Origin: Podospora pseudocomata
Lineage: Eukaryota > Ascomycota > Sordariomycetes > Sordariales > Podosporaceae
DNA: 64,000 nt
Direction of reading: 5' to 3'
NCBI RefSeq assembly: GCF_035222375.1
Contig: NC_085888.1
Location: 3,162,001-3,226,000, forward strand
The notes beneath the pieces were generated by a model. The model was not told the origin of the DNA and searched no databases. It saw only the letters and a program-made list of their open reading frames with translations. Shown in pieces: positions 10,901-22,015 of the stretch. Each line of letters starts with the position of its first letter. Within the stretch, counting starts at the first letter, position 1. The translations under genes were made by a program, and so were the position numbers.

Positions 10901-13900
10901 GAACTACGCGAAGATGTTGGGAGGCTGCTCTCCCGGACACACTATTTTCTGAACGCCAACCAGCAGGATGATGTTGCATGCTTCACGTCCCTCTACGCAA
11001 CCTATAGAACATGGATCACCGACGTTGGGATCGAAAGATCAGCACATCCGCTGGAGCGGCTCGTGCGCTTGTACAAGGCCGACATCTCACCTTTCAAGAT
11101 CAGCGGTCTGCGCAAAGTGTATCCTCGACCGCTCCTTATCAAGCGTGCGGATGCCTATCAGTTGCAGCGTGTCAAGTACAACTCGGCCTACCGCAAGAAG
11201 AGCGAGCTTGACAAGCAACTGCTGCTTGATCTTGCCGAGTCTTGCACATCGTCGTATGCGGATGTTCGAAGAGTCGCCCAAGGTGCCCAGGACTCGTCCC
11301 TCAAAGTCTTGATTGGCGGTCGACCCTTGGTCATTCCCGTCATCATGGCGCGACTTCGCAAGGCCCTTGACGAAAACGATCACGACCGGATCAAGGGTGC
11401 CATGTACACACTCTTGTTTACCACGCTTCTCAAGACACTGATGCGGGACTGGAGGTTTGCCCCGGATCTCATGCGCATGTACATCGAAACAGCTGCCGTC
11501 GACAAGACCTCTATTCAGAACCTGGGGTCCACTGCACTCTACCCTCTGCTTGACTTTGGTAAGCCGTTTGAGCGTTTGATCATATTCGACCGCGAGGTTG
11601 TGCAGACCATTCGGCCACAGGAGGATTGTTCAGCAGTCATCAAGCGACGCCACGACTTCATCACAGAGCGTCGCACCAAGGTGGAAGGGAAGAAGGAAGC
11701 CCTGGGATTGGAGCTCACGGAAAAGGCCAAGACCACTCACTGGAAGATTGCGAGCCGGTGTGCCATCTTTGCGCTCAACTGCTGCCTCCGCTTCGAGACG
11801 CTGGCCACCCGGGAGCTGATCGAGCTTGTCGCCAATGGTACCAACGACCCTCATCCAGGGTTGCGCTCCAACTACCTGTCAGCCTTCTCGGCCATCTTTA
11901 CCGCCATCGATATCCGAGCAGTTTACAGCCACGAGTATCGCAACTATTTGATCGAGGAGGAGCACGAGGAAAACAGATATCAGATCCCCGTGCCGACAGA
12001 TGACCCCAACCTGACAGACAACTTTCTCTCCCAATTTGAGAAGTTTGATGGCACCGATTACTTTGTCGACTGTGACTATCCTGGCTGGCTGGTTTGGGGA
12101 AAACAGTTCCCTGTGTCGCGTGCCAACCCCAAGCCGTTCTTGGCCTATGATGAGGTGGAGGACCGTGTGCGCGTTCAGATCGGCCAGATTATCACCAGGG
12201 ACTGGTTCAAGAAGTGCTTCGAGTATCTCAAGCAAGAGCCCAGGGATGCTGGTGTGGATCGGTTCAGGATGCAAAATCTGCTACTGCTCATGAATGTGTT
12301 TGACCTGATGCACTACGGCAAGACGGCAGCGACATTCGATGACATTGTGGAGCTGGTGAAGGACGTGTATGGTGATGGCACCGATAAGCACCAACACCGC
12401 GCTACGGCTGAAATTCTCGGGGCTTTGCTGTCGGGCAGCGCTGATGATCCTCGTGAATTTCGGGACCGGGTTTGGAACTTTGCCGCCCCCCTCATGCTCA
12501 AGATCATCGCTGATGACTTGACGCCCGATAACCTCCAGTACTGGATGACCTGTCTTCACATAATTATTGACGGCAAGGATCCACGACGATGCAGGGAGCT
12601 GACAGAAGCGCTGTCTTCCTTCCGACTCGACAAGAACTCCAATGCAGCCTTCAAGGAGTCGAGCAAGGTTCAGCTTGTCGAGTTCATCATCAATGATGCT
12701 GGCTGGCACTTCAGGCATGAGAAGCCCATCTTGGAGGACTTTTTGGCACACATTGACCACCCGTACAAGTCTGTGCGAGAGTCCATTGGCCGTGTCATCG
12801 CGACCATCTACCGCACACGGTACCACGAGTCGTTCAAGAATGTCACCGAGCTTCTCGAGAAGAACAAGGCTGCGTCCTCGATCGGTCTCCGGGCGTACCA
12901 ACCTACCGAGGAATTCTCGGCCACCATCAAGGACGTCTTTGCTCGCCTGGAGAAATGGCGCCACGAGCGGACGGCCGGTCAGCAAACCCCCTCCAGCTAC
13001 ACTTCGGGCTCCAAGACGGTTCTCATTTGGCTTGACAGCATGCTTTCGTCCCAAGAGTGCATCCAACTCGTCCCATTCTTTCCCGACCCGTTCATTGACC
13101 AGCTGCTGCATATGATGGATGTCAAGGAAGATCCTGAGCTGATGAAGCTCGCTTACCACGTCTATCGCCACCTTCCCAACATCCCTTTCCGATCGGGTGA
13201 GGACGACGCGTTCATCGCTGCGCTCATCAGAGTCGGCAAGACGGCCGTCTCCTGGCATCAACGTTTACGAGCCTTGGTCAACATGCAAGTCGTCTACTTC
13301 CGCCGACTCTTTCTCACGCAGCCCGCCCAACGCCAAATGCTCTTTGACGCAGTGGGGGACATGCTCTCTGACCCCCAGCTCGAAGTCCGGGATTGTGCTT
13401 CGGCCACCTTGGCGGGCATGATTCGTTGCTCGCCCGCCCCGATCCGCAGCCCGATTATTATCCAGCTCAAGGATCGGTTTGAGCTAGAGCTCCAGCTGAA
13501 TCCCATGCCGAAGAAGAAGACCAAAGTGCCTGGGACGGACACACCGGTGGACACGCAGAAACAGATTGTCAGGAGACATGCGGCCGTGCTTGGGTTGGGG
13601 GCGCTGGTTGAGGCTTTCCCTTACGCGACGCCGGTGCCCAAGTGGATGCCCGAGGTGTTGGCTCACTTGGCGACAAGGGCGGCCAATGACCCGGGGGTTG
13701 TGGGCAAGGCGACCAAGGCGATCTTGGCGGAGTTCAAGAAGACGAGGCAGGATAGTTGGAGTGTGGACCAGAAGGTGAGCTTATTTTCTTTTCAGTGTTG
13801 TTTTGCGTGTGAGAGAAGGATAGCATGGCTGATGGTTGAAAACAGTACTTCACTCCCGAGCAACTCGAGGATTTGGAGGGGGTGTTGTGGAAGAGTTATT

Positions 13901-13908
13901 TTGCTTAG
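7908..13908 (+). CDS. BLM10: Proteasome activator Blm10/PA200
   Basis: Exons 7908-8374, 8434-13774 and 13846-13908 give 1956 residues, the normal size of this HEAT-repeat giant. Blm10 caps the 20S proteasome core and helps open its gate, in nucleus and cytosol. Sequence support is a fungal Blm10 N-terminus (KKRYRPRTFQYFRLLPFDVE, residues about 50-70), continuous helical-repeat sequence, an acidic insert around DAMMEEDDDPLAEVADDEE, and conserved C-terminal repeats. The last 21 codons lie on their own exon and end in Tyr-Phe-Ala. Family members usually end Tyr-Tyr-Ala (HbYX motif), which docks in a pocket of the 20S alpha ring; here the penultimate Tyr is Phe. Introns are 59 and 71 nt, both phase-consistent. 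Long minus-strand open frames over this gene are shadows. Confidence 0.96.
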
Positions 13909-14438
13909 AGACAAGACAAAATAGCGAAGGGCAAGAAAACCCGAACCATGGCTAAGCTGTGAAATAGTACCGAAAGAAGTTGGGTGCATTGCTTGTGAGT
14001 TTTTGAGATGTAGGTACTGCTTAGATGAGATATTTGGGAATTGTGAGAGATGGGTTTGGTTGTCAGCGATGTAGTGGTTAGAGTTGATTTGGAAGTTTAG
14101 AGGAGATGGTATGGATTACAGGGGAGGGATCAGATGTGCATCAGATGTGGTACTAGTGAAAATGGAAGACAGATCTTACTATGAGGTATATCACGAAGAA
14201 TAGGGTATCTGGTTGTTGTGCGGTGTGTTCTTTTGGGAAATGTGGCAGAAAAGTGAAGATGCTTGGTGTGATGTTGTTAGGTTACCGAGGGAAAGGAAGC
14301 CTAGACGGCGGTCAGTTCTACTGTGTGGTTATTTGTAAAGGGGGTGGTATGTATGGTGATGGGGATTGTGATGATGGAGCTAGAGGCGAAATCAGGGGGT
14401 ATAAAAAAAAGAGAGGCAACCAAAAATCATCAAAAGAA
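13909..14438. other. Blm10 3' flank
   Basis: G/T-rich 3' flank with no supported gene. Confidence 0.4.
14432..14435 (-). terminator. Pol III T-run after tRNA-Val
   Basis: AAAA on the plus strand reads TTTT just after the tRNA 3' end; a second, longer T-run (14422-14426) follows. Confidence 0.7.
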
Positions 14439-14511
14439 TGATCGACCCAGGGATCGAACCTGGCACCTTTTGTGTGTGAGACAAACGTGATAACCACTAC
14501 ACCAGCCGACC
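14439..14511 (-). tRNA. tV(CAC): tRNA-Val (anticodon CAC)
   Basis: Read on the minus strand, the gene starts GGTCGGC and ends GTCGATC plus discriminator A. The acceptor stem has seven pairs, two of them G-U. The D arm reads GTGTAGTGGTTATCAC. The anticodon stem TTTGT/ACAAA closes a 7-base loop CTCACAC, giving anticodon CAC at 14476-14478 with U33 in place. The T arm is CCAGG-TTCGATC-CCTGG. No CCA is encoded and there is no intron, as usual for this nuclear tRNA. A TTTT run just downstream (14432-14435 on the plus strand) fits RNA polymerase III termination. Confidence 0.96.
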
Positions 14512-14991
14512 TTTCATGCTGTTGGGGGGCGAAAGTTGGGTTCATAATGAGATGCTGGGGGGGTTACATTACCTAGGTACACAGCTGAAGGCAAACTCGG
14601 GTCAAATTGGATCAAAAATCTAGCTTAGAACAAGTAGTGGGACTAGAACAGTATTCTACAGGTACCACATCTGCATGTGTCTCAGTCATGATTATGTTGG
14701 GGCAACTCATGCATTGCTGTGCAATAATAAACTATTTCTAAGCTATCAAGTTCATCCGTACATATAAAGCTTGTTAGGTCGCTGATTACTGCATATCGGT
14801 TCTCTTAGACGATCGGTGGTCTCGCTACGGGTTACTCTTATTATATAAACAAATATCCACTCAATTTTCCCCAATATCTCACCGCTCTAAATCAAGCATG
14901 CCCCGAATCAGTTTTTTTTTTTTTTTTTTTTTTTTCTCTACACCGAACAGTCCTCAAAAAGGGCAATTCACACTCAAAACTCCAAGATTGA
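14512..14991. other. Gap with poly-T tract and CCTAGG palindrome
   Basis: No gene is seen. A perfect TACCTAGGTA palindrome lies at 14570-14579 and a run of 24 T at 14912-14935, close to the end of the following minus-strand gene. Confidence 0.6.
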
Positions 14992-16984
14992 TCACCAACC
15001 TCTAAAATCTGCCATCCCCCCCTCCACCTCCCCATCACCATGCCCCTCAAGATTACAAATCACCGACGACCCACAGCTCCCATACCCCGAGTCCCTATCA
15101 CTCAGAAGCCGCCCCTGCCCCTTCCCCACGCGAAGCCTATCCCCAGCACTAACATCCCGCTCATACGCCTCCCTAACCACCCCATCCAATTTCATCTCTT
15201 TTCCCCTCTCCCTCTCAGCACAATCCGCCAGGGCCATCGCCCACGCTGGCGTCTCGCTGATCGCAGACCCTGGCTCTGCCCTTGCTGAGCCGGCCACAGC
15301 TGAGTCGAGATACCAAGAATAGGAGCGGAGAGAATGTTCTACTAAATCTGCCATTGCGGCTAGACAAACAGACGCCAGGCCGGGAACAGTGGCGGTAATT
15401 TCGGAGAGGGTGGAATGTAAAGGGATGATGTACCCGTCACCGGTGAAGTCTGTCGAGACGAGGTGGCCGTAGACGGTTTTGGAGATGGGGTTTATCACCC
15501 AGGCGCCCGAGTCGCCGTTGTCAACTTGCTGAAGTTCAGTTATACTGACACAAGATGGGGAAAAACAGAAAAAGGGGCTTACCTTGGTAGCTCTCGTCTA
15601 GTGTTAGAGTGTAAGCTTGTACAAATCCGTGGTCGGGGGACAGCATCAGGCCTGCGGGGAGGTGTGATAGAGACCCGTGTTTTACTCCTGTCTGGCTGAG
15701 GAGTTCGACTTCTATCGAGGCCGTGTCTGGGAAGGTGGATGGTTCGGCAAGGGCGAGCTCGTCGGCTCGGGCTTTGAAGTGAGAGCGGGCCGATGATTGG
15801 AGGCGGAGGTTGGGTTTGAGGTTGGATTTGGTGATTTCGAAGAGGGCCCAGTCGCGGGGTGGGATTTTGAGGTCTGAGCTACAGGTATTGATGGGCAGAG
15901 AAGGGTGGATGAGCTGTCCAAGGAGTGGCTTTTGCGGTTGGGGCTGCTGGGGGGGTTCTTCTTCCGTCTCGTCTCCTTCCGAGTCCGAGCCGTCATCATC
16001 ATCCAGCAAACCTTCCAGAGCATGCGCAGCGGTCATCCCCACGATTTGAACCTCCCCGTCGTGATTCGTCAGTTTGACCAGTCCCCCGATAGTAGACGCA
16101 ACAGATTTGCCCCCCGCCGTCCCAAGCCGTATCCCCTCCCCACACCAAGTCGGCAGCCCCTTATCGTTCACGCTCAGAGCTGACCCCCCCTCCCAAGTCA
16201 CCTCCACCATCTGTAAAAACCTCTTCTTCGCCGCCTCCCCCACAATCACCACCTCAAAGTTCGTCACGAACCCATCACGAGGGCAATACAGCTCCCTCAC
16301 CCCCCGCTCCCTCATCACCCCCTCCAACCCCGCAGTCTGATCAGTCGACACAAAAATCACAATAGACGGCCTGGCTGTCTCTGCCGTTTTGCCCACCATC
16401 ATCAACCTCATCGTCAGGACCACCTCCCCGTCCCTTTTCTTTCTCCTCATCCCACTAGGCAGCAAGGAAGACCACTTTTGGGAGCTGGCGACATGTTTCT
16501 GCAGCACTCGTTGAATCTCAGGCATGATCTCCCTGAAGCGGGAAACTGCCTGAAACGAGGGCTCCATGCCCGTGCCACGGAAGATGAGGATGTCATCTCT
16601 TCCTGGCAGGGGGCTGCTTTTGATATCTGATGGCTTGCTTGGCTTGTTGTTGAGGAGGGCACTGAGGAGGGATTTGGGGGGGTGGGAGTCTAGGGAGTCA
16701 ACAGATTGGAGGCTGGATTGGGTGCCGTAGCCTGAGTCGGGGAGTTGTTGGTCTTCGGGTTCTAGCTCGAGCTTTTCTGAGTCTGAGTCTGAGGAGTAGT
16801 CCGGGTTGTGCCGGCGAGGACGCTGGCGTGGGAAGTGGTGTGGATGATGCTTTTTGGTGCGTGGTGGGGGACAGGCTATTGGTTGGTAGAGGGAGTTTGG
16901 TGAGATTTCATGGCGGGAGGCGATGTGAATTGGGGAGGGCTGGTGCCCTGGGGCAGGTTGGATGGGGACTGAGTTCCGCAACAT
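14992..16984 (-). CDS. Trypsin-like serine protease-domain protein
   Basis: Exons 16984-15583 and 15524-14992 give 644 residues. Residues 1-130 are polar and disordered (P/H/S-rich). Residues about 130-280 form an alpha/beta-looking region ending GLPTWCG, and residues 280-510 a chymotrypsin-fold-like domain. A plausible catalytic triad is intact: H321 in MTAAHAL, D378 in RDWALF and S473 in NGDSGAW. An acidic, Pro/Gln-rich insert sits between His and Asp. The C-terminus is polar. There is no signal peptide, so it should be intracellular. The same two-part architecture recurs in the protein at 36209-39987. The genes for a membrane-anchored protein and a kinase lie just upstream on the same strand. 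The 58-nt intron falls four codons before the triad Ser-bearing motif. Protease activity is inferred from the motif only. Confidence 0.8.
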
Positions 16985-17787
16985 GGTCTTTGGTCCTGAA
17001 AATACAGGAAAATTGGAGTTTGTTAAGAATTATTTCCGAAATTTGAGGCACGATGTTTTGGGATTAAACACTTTCGAGTGGTTGACCTCTGGAAAAGGGG
17101 AGGCCACCTGAGCTCAGGGGCTGAGGTGTAAGGCATCGAGGCGCAGCTAGTGACCTGCATGGGAGGGTCAGTCTCATGACAGCTTCGCAGCCAATTGAAC
17201 AACTGGTTCCCTTCAAGCTTTTAGACAGCAATCTATCCGGCAGATGCACAAATATGTTTCACGTTGAGTTGTCAACATCATCTGGAGAGCCACGGCACTT
17301 TATTGGGCTCGTTGATGTGTTTGATCAGCCCACCTTTCGTTGCACTGGGTTGTGGTTGACAAATCCACTTGAACTGCAATCGACTGTGTGAATTATCGCC
17401 AAGGGCGGCCATGGGAACACGAAAAATGGCGTTATTGATGGTCGCTTTGAACGGCTTCGAATTCATCGACAACCAGGCTATGACGAGTGGACAACACCTT
17501 GCTATATTTTCGTGCTGTGAACCCCATTGCCTGTGCATCAGCGCAGGATATCAAGTGCGTGAAACATACCTTAGTCATTGGTGTTTCCTCATGTCTATTC
17601 AAGCCATTCGACTCAGTTGAAGGTCCCTTTACTGTATCTAAACTCCTACACTCTCGCAGAGCATATGCCCAGAAACCCCCCAAATACTTCGGTGAATAGG
17701 TACACCCTTCACAGAGAACATATATCAAGTTTAGGTAACTTCCTCCCCAGACAGCATAGCATGCCTCCTCGCGATCCAAAGCGTGAC
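16985..17787. other. Intergenic spacer between two minus-strand genes
   Basis: About 800 bases between the protease-domain gene and the anchored-protein gene. Small frames occur but none is supported. Confidence 0.4.
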
Positions 17788-19177
17788 CTAACCCCCTCTC
17801 TCCAACTGTTCCCTCTCCAACCTCCACGTCTGCCACGAAATCCTAGCTTCAATTAGCCCCCTCCTCTCTCCTCGTCAGGTCATCACTGAAAGTAACTCAC
17901 CAAGCCTGAAAAACCCCCACCCCCAACCCCAAAACCCCCAACACCACCGCCGCCATAACGCCCGCAATAGTAGCCATCATCACATGCCTGCTCTTGCTCC
18001 TCCTCTCAAGCCAAACATCCAGCCCCGACCTCGGCTTCGGGTTCTCAATCTCGTCGTACAGATCCATCAACCTCGACCCCCAGACACCAAATTTCATCAC
18101 TTTTTCCCTCTCTTCCGGCCCGAGTTCAAATGCTGAGAGGCCGGATGTTTTAAACCGGAGGATATCCGGGTCGAAGCCCGATTTGGAGACTAGGGATCGG
18201 AGAAGGGATTGGGATTTGGGGGAGGAGGGGGGGAAGAGGAGGTGGAGCGTGTGGAGGGTTTCGAGGGCTAGGGGGCGGGGAAGAGGAGGGGGGGCGCAGG
18301 TGTTATCTTGTCTGTCGTGGGCGGTGAAGGGGAGGAGGAGGTTTTCTTTGAGGATTGAGCTCCAGGAAAAGATCTTCACCACGCCTTGTGATTCATCCAG
18401 TTTGAGGTGCTCACGCAGGTCATCAGTCTTTTCCAACTTCAAACCCGCTTTCTGGACCAAATTGTGAGCCTGCAGCCCCTTTTTGACAGCATGCGCGTGC
18501 CGGTCGGTTTCCTGAAGGGAGGGGTGGACCCGAACCGGAAAAGTCTCCTCAATCTTAAACGTGTCAGATCCTAAGTCGGTATGATTATGAACCCTGCTGT
18601 GAAGCTCGTCCTCCATCGAGGGTTGCGGACTGGTCATCGTCATGATGCGCAACGCGAGATCAATAGCCCTATCCTGATCTCCCCTCGGCACACCCCTCTC
18701 CTCGAAAACAAACTTCCGAAAGGCCTCCCTGCTGGTATCCCGCCCGTAGACTCGCAGTTTCGTGATCAGCTCGAACAGATCCTCATGACAAGATAACACC
18801 GCCGCTTGGCTGTCCTGTTCAAAGTCCTCGGGTACGTAACCCCGTGTAAGCCGTCGGTAGATGTCGAAAAATGGCATTAACCTATCGCTTCGCTGAGACC
18901 AGGGGCATGATGTCGGGTTTTGGCAGGTTGTGTCCTCAAAACAGCCAGGGCACATATCCCAGTCCCAGAGCGCAGCACATAACCCCTTGAGATTCTCAGG
19001 AGTTACAGTTCGAAGCGGGAAAACGTGTAAACTGGTGACGGAAGCTTTGGAACGCTGAGAGGCGGCTCTGTTGACTACCCTCATGATGTCTTCATTCTGG
19101 CCGTCGTTATTGTTTGATTGGGAGGACAAGGTTGTGAGTTGGATGGCTGTCTCTTCGTCGCGTGAAGTATACCCCAT
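17788..19177 (-). CDS. C-terminally membrane-anchored fungal protein (paralogue 1)
   Basis: Exons 19177-17901 and 17842-17788 give 443 residues. The N-terminal part carries a cysteine cluster (WDWDMCPGCFEDTTCQNPTS region, residues about 92-112). The C-terminal half has a NL/DL-x-EHL motif, an LP-x-x-LALETLHTLHLLF helix, SKSGFDPDILRF, and one strong hydrophobic helix at about 399-422. It ends in a short amphipathic tail QAWISWQTWRLEREQ. The terminal exon was chosen because it continues the family ending; the other AG acceptor gives an immediate stop. The helix near the C-terminus suggests a tail anchor with the bulk in the cytosol. A clear paralogue lies at 40491-41670. No known function. Confidence 0.8.
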
Positions 19178-19507
19178 TTATGTAGCATTTGCACAATCCT
19201 TGGTTGTTACTAATTCAGAACAAGATGATAAGCGGTGGCGACGGCATGCGGTGATCCAGGAGTCTTAAAAGCTGTTTGTTCCCCGCAGGTGCAATGCGAT
19301 GAGGCCAATGGATGACTGACAGGGGTGCCGACCTAAGCATGCACCGCCTGCACGCTGCTGTGCGACAATGGCAAGGCACAACCGCAATAGTGAACAGCAG
19401 ATGATTCCAATATGAACAAGAGAACTTCAATATTTTTGTGTATCCAAAATCCACGCTATGCTAGATTCCAAGATTTGTACAGGAGAATTCCCGCCCCCCC
19501 TCCCCCG
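19178..19507. other. Short spacer before the kinase gene 3' end
   Basis: No gene seen; presumably the promoter of the anchored-protein gene and the 3' end of the kinase gene. Confidence 0.4.
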
Positions 19508-22015
19508 CTATCTTCTCTCCTTTCTCGCGACATCGGCCCAGCTTTGCTGTGTTCGCATCGAAGGCACCTTGAACATTGAAGACCTGTGGCCGTCAAGATG
19601 CGCGTGCGCCGCCCGCGGCGATGAGAGGGCCGAACTGCTGGGGTGAGGGCTACCCATGCTCGCGGTAGCAGCAATATTGGAGCTGGCAACACTGGCACTG
19701 TCCAGGATGCTATTCCTCCTGGTACTAACACTCTCCCTCCGCACCATACCAGTGATACCAAGACCATACCTCATTTCTAGTGTTTGGTCCCCTTCCGAGC
19801 CTCCATGGTCAACATGCTCGTATGACTCTGCGGTGTGCGAGTTCTTTCTCTCCTGATTCAGGGCCGGAGTACCGATGGCTGGGGTTCCTGCAGCACTCGT
19901 CTCGGCGAGTGAATGCTTGGAGCTTTCGAGGCGACTGAAGACCGAACTGTTCATGCTGTATGTTGTGCTGTCTGTCGATGACGGGTCACGGTTGAGGATG
20001 GGGGTTCCGGCACGGATGGGTGTGGCAGGGTTGACAGGCTGGGGTAGACGAGAGCCAGAATTCCGAGAACGAAGGGTGTAGCCTGCAAGGTCTGGGTTCG
20101 GACTACCGGGAGTGGCCGCGCCAGGCGAAGGTGTGTTTGCGAGGCGATTCATCGAATCACGACGGGGTATCATGGTGGGATTGAGAGAATCTCGTCGGGG
20201 CAGTAGATGAGGAGACATTGCCTTTGGGACAGCGGCAGCTACCAAATGGGGAGATGCAGGCTTGGAAGAGACGGCGCCTGCGGCCGTTTGCGAGTAGGTG
20301 AGCTTGGATCCAGGGACAGTAGTTGGTGCTGCAAGCTTTGTCTGCGTTTTAACCGGAGGCGACAAAGGTGCTGCAGGATCATTGGGAATGGGATGTGTAC
20401 GTGGTCGCATTCGCATCATGAGGCCACCTTGAGCTGGATCGGAGGCAGGTCGGGGGAGGGTTGGTCGCGGTTGGCGTTTGTACGTTTGCTGGAATTCTGC
20501 AAGTTGTGCTGTGAGGCGCTTGCATTCACTTTGTTCCTTCTTGAGAAGATCCTGGAGCCGGGCAACGTACTCGGCCTGGGCGTTTCGCTCTTTCAGAATC
20601 CGGGACTCGTAGGTATCGTCCTTGGCCTCCAGAACCTCCAAGCGCTTGGCCATATTCGTGTGATCAGCTTTCAGGCGATCGCGTTCGTCAACAAGAGCCC
20701 TGATCTTGGTGTTGATCCGATCAGTCACAAAGCGGGCACTCTTCTTGCAGCAATGCGAATGGTAGACTTGTTCCACGCCGCCCAGGTCAATAAGTTCAGC
20801 ATCCACCTGGAAAATGGATGGTCGGCGTTCGGCATCGAGATGGAGCATTTGTGACACCAAGTGCAGAGTGTGCTTTGGTGCAAAGGTGAAGGCGTTGACA
20901 TCTTGGACCTCCTGAGTCGCCAGAGCCAAACGCTCCAGTTTGGGAAGGTAGGCGTTGATCTTGTCATCGCGACCTCGAAGCGTTAGATCAGCAATAATTT
21001 CGTCAAAATCAGCCAGGTCCCCTCCATGGATAACGGTGGCGATGTTCAGCAAGACAAGGCCGAGCGAGTAAACTTCAGCCGCCTGCATGGACCAGTCGCA
21101 CTGCACTTGGTTGAGTTCAGGGGCTCTCCATTTTGGGGTTCCAGCAGGTCCTCGGGTCATTGTGTGATCTCGTTCGCCCACGTCTTTTGCAATGCCAAAG
21201 TCGGCGATGTAGACACGTCCGGGGTTCAACAGGATGTTGGAAGGTTTTAGGTCGAGGTGGCGGATCTTTTCCTGGTGGCAGTATGCGACGGCTCGCGCAA
21301 CGCATCCCATCGCTTGTTGTAGGTATTTCAGAGGGCATGTTCCTGTGTTTGGCTGGCTTCTCTTATCCACCGCGCTCAGGTTATGTAGGTCAAGGGTATG
21401 CAGGCGTTTGATGATATCTTCGCGGTCGCCTTCGCCCGACTTGAGATGGTCAATGTCGTTGAACAGGCAATCCAGGTTGCACACGGCGACGGGCCAGAGT
21501 AGCAGGTAGAGATTGCTAGAAATGCAGTAGGTGCCAACCAGCTTGACGATGTGATCATGGTCCAGCTTTTCCATCACACTGGCCTCCTCCCGCAGCAGTG
21601 ATATTGGGAAGCGCCGATGTGGCGGCCTCACTTGTTTCCTCGCCAGGCATATCGTGCGACCGTTGTTGGCGTAGACGACCTTTTGCACCACTCCAAAGCT
21701 CCCGGTTCCCAGCGGCGTATCGTTGGCGAGTTTGAATCGAGTGTGTAGTCTCTTGGCTTCGGTATGGTCGTCCAAAGGTGTGTGTTTGCCACTGTTGGCT
21801 TGATATTAGTGATGCCTGGCGCAAGTGGTACCAAGGGCGGTAGGGATATGACTGCTGCCTTACATTCCAGACCAATGTGTATGTGTTCTCTCCCACTCGT
21901 TGAGAATCTGTCGTTCGCATGCTTCTAGCTCGGCCCAGGCGTCGCGGGAAAGGCGCTGTATACTCGAGTGGGTGGTGGGCATCACCGTTTGCCAGCCATT
22001 GCCAGAATCACCCAT
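19508..22015 (-). CDS. Ser/Thr protein kinase with coiled-coil and disordered tail
   Basis: Exons 22015-21864 and 21791-19508 give 811 residues. The kinase domain (about 75-400) shows the Gly loop GTGSFG (79-84), Lys103 in ARKQV, a catalytic loop HLDLKPSN with D231 (His-Leu-Asp replacing the usual His-Arg-Asp), D248 in ADFG, and WRAPE. HLD in place of HRD means the kinase lacks the Arg that normally reads activation-loop phosphorylation. A coiled coil at about 410-500 (KAD, EVLEAKDD, KKEQSECKR heptads) is followed by some 300 Ser/Pro-rich residues with a repeated PRRDS motif. The 72-nt intron joins the short N-terminal exon in frame. TATATAAC lies about 80 bases before the start. It should be an active cytosolic kinase; the partner is unknown. 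Confidence 0.85.

Noticed and set aside
12281-13261. 326-codon minus-strand frame inside Blm10
   Set aside because: Antisense to conserved Blm10 sequence and without recognisable motifs.
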